From Petunia secreta (Eukaryota; Streptophyta; Magnoliopsida; Solanales; Solanaceae), in contig JARKIP010000021.1 of assembly GCA_029990175.1 (NCBI GenBank), positions 20,031,501 to 20,095,500 of the forward strand: a stretch of 64,000 nt of DNA. The letters run 5' to 3'. The notes beneath the pieces were generated by a model. The model saw only the letters and a program-made list of their open reading frames with translations, was not told the DNA's origin and ran no database searches. The position numbers and the translations under genes are program-made. Positions 58,487-64,000 of the stretch are shown one piece after another (the first letter of the stretch is position 1; each line of letters opens with the position of its first letter).

Positions 58487-60096
58487 GGCTAAGTAGATTT
58501 ACAGTGAGGACATAACCTTCCAACTAGGCGAGTTATGCCATGGACTACAGCAGAGAATTTTGGTTAAGCAACAAAGTTTGTTGTACTAGATTTTTGAGAC
58601 TGACCATCAGTAGTTCTGGCCTTTTATGTTACACCATCAGTTGATAATTTTAAAAGTCAAAATTTTAGCTATTTCCCTTTTTCTGGTCTTTTTGTTTTAT
58701 TTCTACTTTTCTTTTTCATTGCTTAGCAATTTACTTGAATCAAAGAAATGCTCTAGTGATTACAGATTACTGGTCTTCAATGACCAGCAGCCCCTGGTGC
58801 AAAGTGTTGTAAGGGTCTACAGCCATGAAATCTGTGATGAAAACAAAAAGAGAATAGTGTTGAGTTTGAGAGATTTGCAATAGAAAGAAAGTTGGGTTGG
58901 GTTTCATACCACTAAGTCCAGTTGTGTGTAGTTGAATACTGACACATGGTCATTTACACGGAAAGGCTATTTTGTGCACATTTAAGTTTTAGACCTATAT
59001 TATAGTCTTAATTAGTTAATATTATAGTCTTTTTTCAGCCAAAAAAAAAAAAAAAGTTTTAGACCTATTTTTGAGATTTGTGCAGGAATAATCTTTTTGG
59101 CTGCAAGTTTTGACGGACGCAAGTGTCTCAAAAGTTATGATGAACTCGTCAAAATCTCAGTTGTTCACAACTTCTCAAAACTTGCTTCTACACCTGCAAT
59201 TATGTTGAATGGGATTATTGTTGCACAAATGTTGTCAGAACTTGCAAAATAAGGTTATGTGTGCAGTGAAATTTATGTTTGTTTATAAAATTTGTCCAGA
59301 TTTTAACTATTTTGAAAACTCAATTTTCAAATTCTTAAAAAACTGATTGAGAGTAGTTTGATGTTCTATCTATTCAGTCTTAAAGAAATTATGAAATGGT
59401 CAAAAATGAACTTATGATTTGATTTGCAGAATAGAATGATGAATTATTATAAGCAACCGCGTTGGACTCCTATTACTATTGTTAATTTGGATTAGTAGTA
59501 CTTTAATTTTTAGCCGGTGCAGTGGAGCTACAGGTAGGTGGTATATTACTCGAGTGAGGAGTTAGAATTGTTCTCTCTCTCTCTCTCTCTGCCTTAAGTC
59601 ACGTTGACAGAACTTAAAAAAAGGGAGAAATATGTATTCTTTTGGTATAATTGTCTAGTTTATACCGGGAATGTATTTGGCAGATTAATTTAAATTCATT
59701 TTCAAGTATGGCTCATTAAAGAGAGAATGTGGTTCCTAACTAGAATTACTCCATTGATTAAGGTCACGGGCTTGCTCCAGAAAATGTGTCTCAGACATTT
59801 CAAGTTTGAAAAGGTCACGGGCTTGCAGCCGTACCATCACTTTCCTTATGGTAAAGAAAACTATAAAAAACATTGTGTAAACATATCTAGGTTTGTTCAA
59901 GATATAGATTATGGATATGTTTGTTTCATTAAGTTTCGTAAGATTTTCTTTTTCACTTTTTGAACAACACGTGTGAATCTTGTTGAAATTTAGAATGTAG
60001 ACAAGGGGGTTGGTTGAAGTCGACAGATTTAGCTCATGAAAATTGAGGAGTGAGTATATCCTTTGTTTGCTCTTTCTTGTGTAAGAATGAACATCT
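58487..60096. other. SPP 3' UTR and intergenic DNA
   Basis: The first 150 bp or so are probably SPP 3' UTR (GTTGTACTAG...TTTTATGTT). The rest is AT-rich with a short (CT)n at 59573-59590 and no supported gene. Confidence 0.5.
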
Positions 60097-60921
60097 GGGT
60101 CGGATTTGCTCCATTGATATTTGCTCTATTAAGTATCAATATAGTCTTAGATAATTGCCATGTAGACTTGTACACTTGGAGGGCTAAGATTGCATTATCT
60201 ATTTTTGATTAAAATCTTATTAATGGTAAGTCAATAACAATAAAAAGTGATAATTTTCAATGACCCTTCAATTTTACCTCCCCATAACTTTTTACACTTT
60301 TTCTCCATAGAACTTCGTGTACAACATTTTTTCATAATAATCCATTATAAACTTCAAAAGAACGAAAAAAAAGTACAAATTAATTGATATTATAGACCTT
60401 ATGACATCAAACTACCAAATACTCCTAAATTAACAACATGCGTATGGTGAGCAGGAGAACTTTGTTCAACAAATTTTATACGGCCAAGGATAAAATTAAA
60501 AAAGTAGTAACAACTGGAAATTAATAAATATAAAAGAAACCAAATTACTTGCAGACTACCTTTTTAAATATACACACTTTATCTCTTAAGTATTTGTTTT
60601 CCTGAACCTAATGAATTGACGAGTTTAAATCAATACCCGCCTGAAGCTAATGAATTCACAAGTTTAAATCAATACCCGCCAGAATTATTTGGAAGGAGAC
60701 AAAATCTAAAATGCTATCGGGAGGTAAAATGAGAGGGTCCATTGGAAATATTACCACTTTTTAATTTTTATAATTGTTATTGACTTACCATTAATAAGAT
60801 TTTAACCAAAAATAGATAATGCAATTTTAGCCCTCCAAGTGTACAAATCCACATAACAATGATCTAAGAAAGACTATATTGATACTTAATTGAGCAAATA
60901 TCAATGGAGCAAATCCGAACC
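60097..60921. mobile_element. Long-inverted-repeat element, MULE-like or fold-back
   Basis: The arms 60097-60285 and about 60720-60921 are inverted copies of each other over roughly 190 bp. The outer ends are GGGTCGGATTTGCTCCATTG and its near complement CAATGGAGCAAATCCGAACC. The centre is AT-rich and non-coding and holds a 39-bp tandem repeat (60601-60678). Long terminal inverted repeats suggest a non-autonomous Mutator-like or fold-back element. A clear 9-bp target duplication is not seen. Confidence 0.7.
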
Positions 60922-62561
60922 TGAAAAAGATCCCAAACAAGTAAGGCCAAATCTAACTACCCCGGTATGACTATACTAACTTTCATTCAGTTCCCTTAAT
61001 TACTTAGCTTAGATTTGGTTATAACTGTAATTAATTAAACCAATGCTTATGTGCATTCTTGCCAGTATTATTGCTAGAGGAGTATTTTAGCACTGAGACC
61101 GAGAGTTTCGATGCAAGGGTAAGAGTTGTCAGCTTTATAATTAAAATGTCATGTGTTTGAAAACAAAACACAAGGTAAGAGTACGTGCAGTAGATCTAAT
61201 TAAGATAATCTTTCTATTGGAATGTGGGAAAGTCCCACATTGGCAGTAGAAAGAGGAAAAATGCCCCATATAAATTTTGGACAGTCCTCCACTTTTGAGC
61301 TAGGTTTTGGGGTGTGAATTAGGTCCAAGTTTATGTGGGTGCCCGTGTGTGATGGGCGTCCAAGTTTGTTGTGGCCGGTGTGTGGGCCGAGGCCCCATTT
61401 TAACACTTTCCCTTCTCTCTGGACCCAAGATTCTATATTTAATTAGAAGTAAAAAAGGACACGTTTTAGTACTACAAGATTCTGTATCATATTGCAGTGT
61501 CTGGGACATTTTTGTCCCTAAAACAAAAGAAATCAAGTGCGATCCAATCTTTTTGTAGAATTGCAAGCTACTAGCTTGTAGTATAATGATTCTACATCAG
61601 AGTCAGAGTCTCCAAATTTACGAGCTCAGAAGATACAACAAGATGTGAGATCTCAAATGATGCAAAGTGTTAAAACTGCGAATAGTTCAAGTTACTTCAA
61701 TGAGGTCACCAAATGTTTCTTTCTCAAGTCAAAACTTTTGACTTGGCCTCAACTAACCCTCAAACTTCTCCTATTTCGCTGAGAAAAGGTTCAACTTATA
61801 TACACGGACATCATAAACGTTTTTTTTTGTTTGTTTTAGTTTTATTTTTATGTATGATCGGGCCATGAGTTGAATTTTAATAGTTTGACGATCTCTTTTT
61901 TATCCAATAACTAGATCTTTTCCAATTTACCTACAGCTCAATCAACATGCCAAGTACCAACGACATAACTTAGAAATTGTTGTTTTGAATTTAAAATTTG
62001 ATTTGATAATATACCCGTTAACGTAGGAATTTGTTTGTTTCATACGTAATTATACTTGAATCGACTGTGTCATACTTTTATATTTTCAATTTTGTTTACA
62101 ATTGCTTTTTCAGTATCACTCATCCATGATCCATTGATGCATCATTGTCATTTTCTCACTTTAGAATCTGCTACGTTATGCTGTGAATCAAAATTGTTAC
62201 TAGTTTTGGTATACTGTGTAATTTTTTTATTTTTAGTTAACGGGACTCATTTCTAATTAAATCATTGCTCATTTAACCATTGTGATTAATATTACTCTTT
62301 GTTATCTTCAATGTCTTTCTCTTTTGGTGAGTTGAGGAGAAAAAAAGTAAAGCTATCTATAATTGTAGTACTTCCTGTAAAGGAAGAAATATTTCATCAC
62401 CACCTATTTTGTGTAAATTAAACTGTATTTGTTTGGAAACATGGTATCCATGATAAGCATCTATACACACATGCATCTCATTATTTATTTTATTTTAATA
62501 AAAAGATGATTCCAGAAGCCTTTTTCACTTTTCTTTTGGTACAGTGAAAATAAGAAAATAA
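60922..62561. other. Intergenic DNA
   Basis: No supported gene. It contains the promoter-like USE/TATA pair at 61231-61274. Confidence 0.5.
61231..61274 (+). promoter_or_regulatory. USE-like and TATA motif pair
   Basis: GTCCCACATTG (61231-61241) is close to the plant snRNA upstream sequence element RTCCCACATCG. TATAAA (61269-61274) follows after 27 bases. The spacing is nearer the Pol III (U6-type) than the Pol II arrangement. The DNA downstream does not look like an snRNA, and similar GTGGGAAAGTCCCAC motifs also occur in retroelement LTRs. Confidence 0.35.
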
Positions 62562-62870
62562 GCTCCCGTTTGGACATAGTATTTGGAGGCATTTTTTGGG
62601 AGTTTTTGGGCCAAAAGGTGTTCGTCTATGCTTTTTGAGCAAAACTTGTCCCAAAATTTTCAAAAACTCAAAAACTGGCATTGAGCTGTTTTTGGGCCAA
62701 AAACTAACATTTACACATCAAATTTCATTTCCATAAGAGCTCAAAACCTCTTTTGAGCCAAAAAATTTGTTCCCAAAAAGTATGTCCAAACACTTTTTCA
62801 TTTTCATATCAAACTTCACCCAAAAAATATTTTCCAAAAAATATTTGAGAATCTATGTCCAAACGCTAGC
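62562..62870. mobile_element. PIF/Harbinger-type MITE, 309 bp
   Basis: The ends GCTCCCGTTTGGACATAG and CTATGTCCAAACGCTAGC are inverted repeats with two mismatches, flanked by TAA on both sides (62559-62561 and 62871-62873). The interior has further inverted AAAAAC/GTTTTT phrases. Non-coding. Confidence 0.75.
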
Positions 62871-64000
62871 TAAATAAAGAAACTTTATTAACAAATAAAA
62901 GATTTTTCAATATCTGTATAAAGTTTCCTTCTAGTCTTCTTTAATTTTGTATTCCTTCGCTTGGCTATACTCCATTAGCATGATGTGTGCTGGACTTTTC
63001 TCAGTGGTCAAGTGTATGATTGATTATATTTTTCAAACAATTATGTGATGTCTTACCTGAAATAAAAAAATAATAAATTTTGAATTCTTTGTTCTTTACA
63101 CCAAAAAAGATGTTTATAGCTCATGAGTATGTTGGAATAATATTTTATTTTATTTTATTTGACTAACGTGTGCTATACTTGTTCTTTCTCAGGCGTTACA
63201 TTGAAGCTAACATGCTTGCCAGTTGCCACTATATATATATAAACAACAACAAAAAAAATTGGAAGGAGGAAAAGAAAAGAAAATTAGGATAAAAGAGAAG
63301 AAAGTGATTAAAGCAATATGAGTGAATGATATAAGAATACATGCCCATAACTTTACAGTGAAACCATCTCCTGTAAAAAGAAAGAAAAAATTAAGCTCTA
63401 AACATGAAAAAGGAAATAAAAAGAAAAAGAGGAATCCGCTAGCAAAATTTAATCAAAACAAGAAATCCAAGATAGCTTCATGCATAATGAACATTCTTTA
63501 GTCTTTATACATACCACCAGCGCGGGTGGATAAATGAAATATTTTCACCGGTACTCTTAACGAGAGATTTTAAATTTAAATCCTCTGCATGAAAAAATCC
63601 TTAGTGATAGAGGGTTCCTTTAATGGATCATACACGACGCTCATCTAGATTAGTCATACTTTTGTTAGCAGATGTCGTTATGTATTTATATATGTGTGTA
63701 AATTTATGTATGGCAAAAATAGGAGAGGTACATGAAATGTGTGCAAAAAATATTTTGTGCAAGTAATAGGAGTGATGCGGGGCAAGTCGAGCAACCATCC
63801 AAAAACACCATTCAAGGTCAAGGAAGAGCTTATGCATTGGAACGCCATGGAACGAGGAGCATCCGAGACACATTTCGAGGCGTTTCAAGGCTTCCCAGGA
63901 AGGGGCGGACCGCCTAGTGAGGCGGACTGCCCGTTTCACTAGGCAGACCGCCCACTTGAAGGCTGCTCTCTGGATCTCTGGCCGCCTACTAAAGGGGCGG
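62871..64000. other. Intergenic DNA; GC-rich repeat start at window edge
   Basis: AT-rich to about 63760. From about 63770 base composition changes sharply to GC-rich, with repeated GGCGGACCGCC / GGCGGACTGCCC motifs to the window end. This looks like the start of another repetitive element, but nothing decisive is in view. Confidence 0.4.

Overview
This 64 kb window is nuclear DNA from a flowering plant. The family is most likely Solanaceae, perhaps Nicotiana-like. That is an inference from the retrotransposon lineages, a SolS-type SINE fragment and the predicted signal peptide peptidase protein. It is not proven. I recognise one ordinary host gene, a signal peptide peptidase (SPP) with 11 coding exons at 54475-58486 on the + strand. 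Nearly everything else is mobile DNA, much of it nested.

Layout. (1) 1-12508: the 5' part of an old, decayed Ogre/Tat-type Ty3/gypsy element on the - strand. It has a 3.7 kb LTR (8799-12508), a tRNA-Arg primer binding site, two successive diverged ORF1 genes, gag, protease and a G-patch region; RT would lie beyond base 1. (2) 12580-33396: two similar ~2 kb LTR-like repeats (12580-14496 and 31274-33396, the second with an initiator-Met PBS) may be the LTRs of one old non-coding element. Between them lie a hAT-type MITE (14905-15585), two head-to-tail 547-bp MITEs sharing one TTA (15946-17042), and a complete Tat-lineage Ty3/gypsy element (17331-28984). (3) 34830-37709: a 956-bp hAT-type element followed almost directly by a 1.9 kb non-autonomous Helitron. 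(4) 40421-51018: a complete Sirevirus-type Ty1/copia element with a perfect 5-bp target duplication. It sits in DNA that ends in a second Helitron 3' terminus at 51816. (5) 53700-58640: the SPP gene. (6) 58640-64000: AT-rich intergenic DNA with a long-inverted-repeat element (60097-60921), a small PIF/Harbinger-type MITE (62562-62870), and a promoter-like USE/TATA pair.

The most interesting pattern is that the three LTR retrotransposons, from different lineages, each carry an extra gene of the plant transposase-like/mobile-domain kind in a different position. In the Ogre-like element there are two copies upstream of gag in sense. In the Tat element there is a spliced gene on the opposite strand, with its own TATA box and G-box, between pol and the 3' LTR. 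In the Sirevirus there is a sense third ORF where an env-like gene is usually reported. All three coding sets are broken by stops and frameshifts. In the Tat and Sirevirus elements the LTR pairs differ by only about 1-2% by eye, so these copies look recent but defective, which fits mobilisation in trans.

Limits: domain names come from reading motifs, not from searches. Boundaries of complete elements rest on LTR/TIR ends and target duplications that I can see. Coordinates inside decayed genes are approximate to a few bases.
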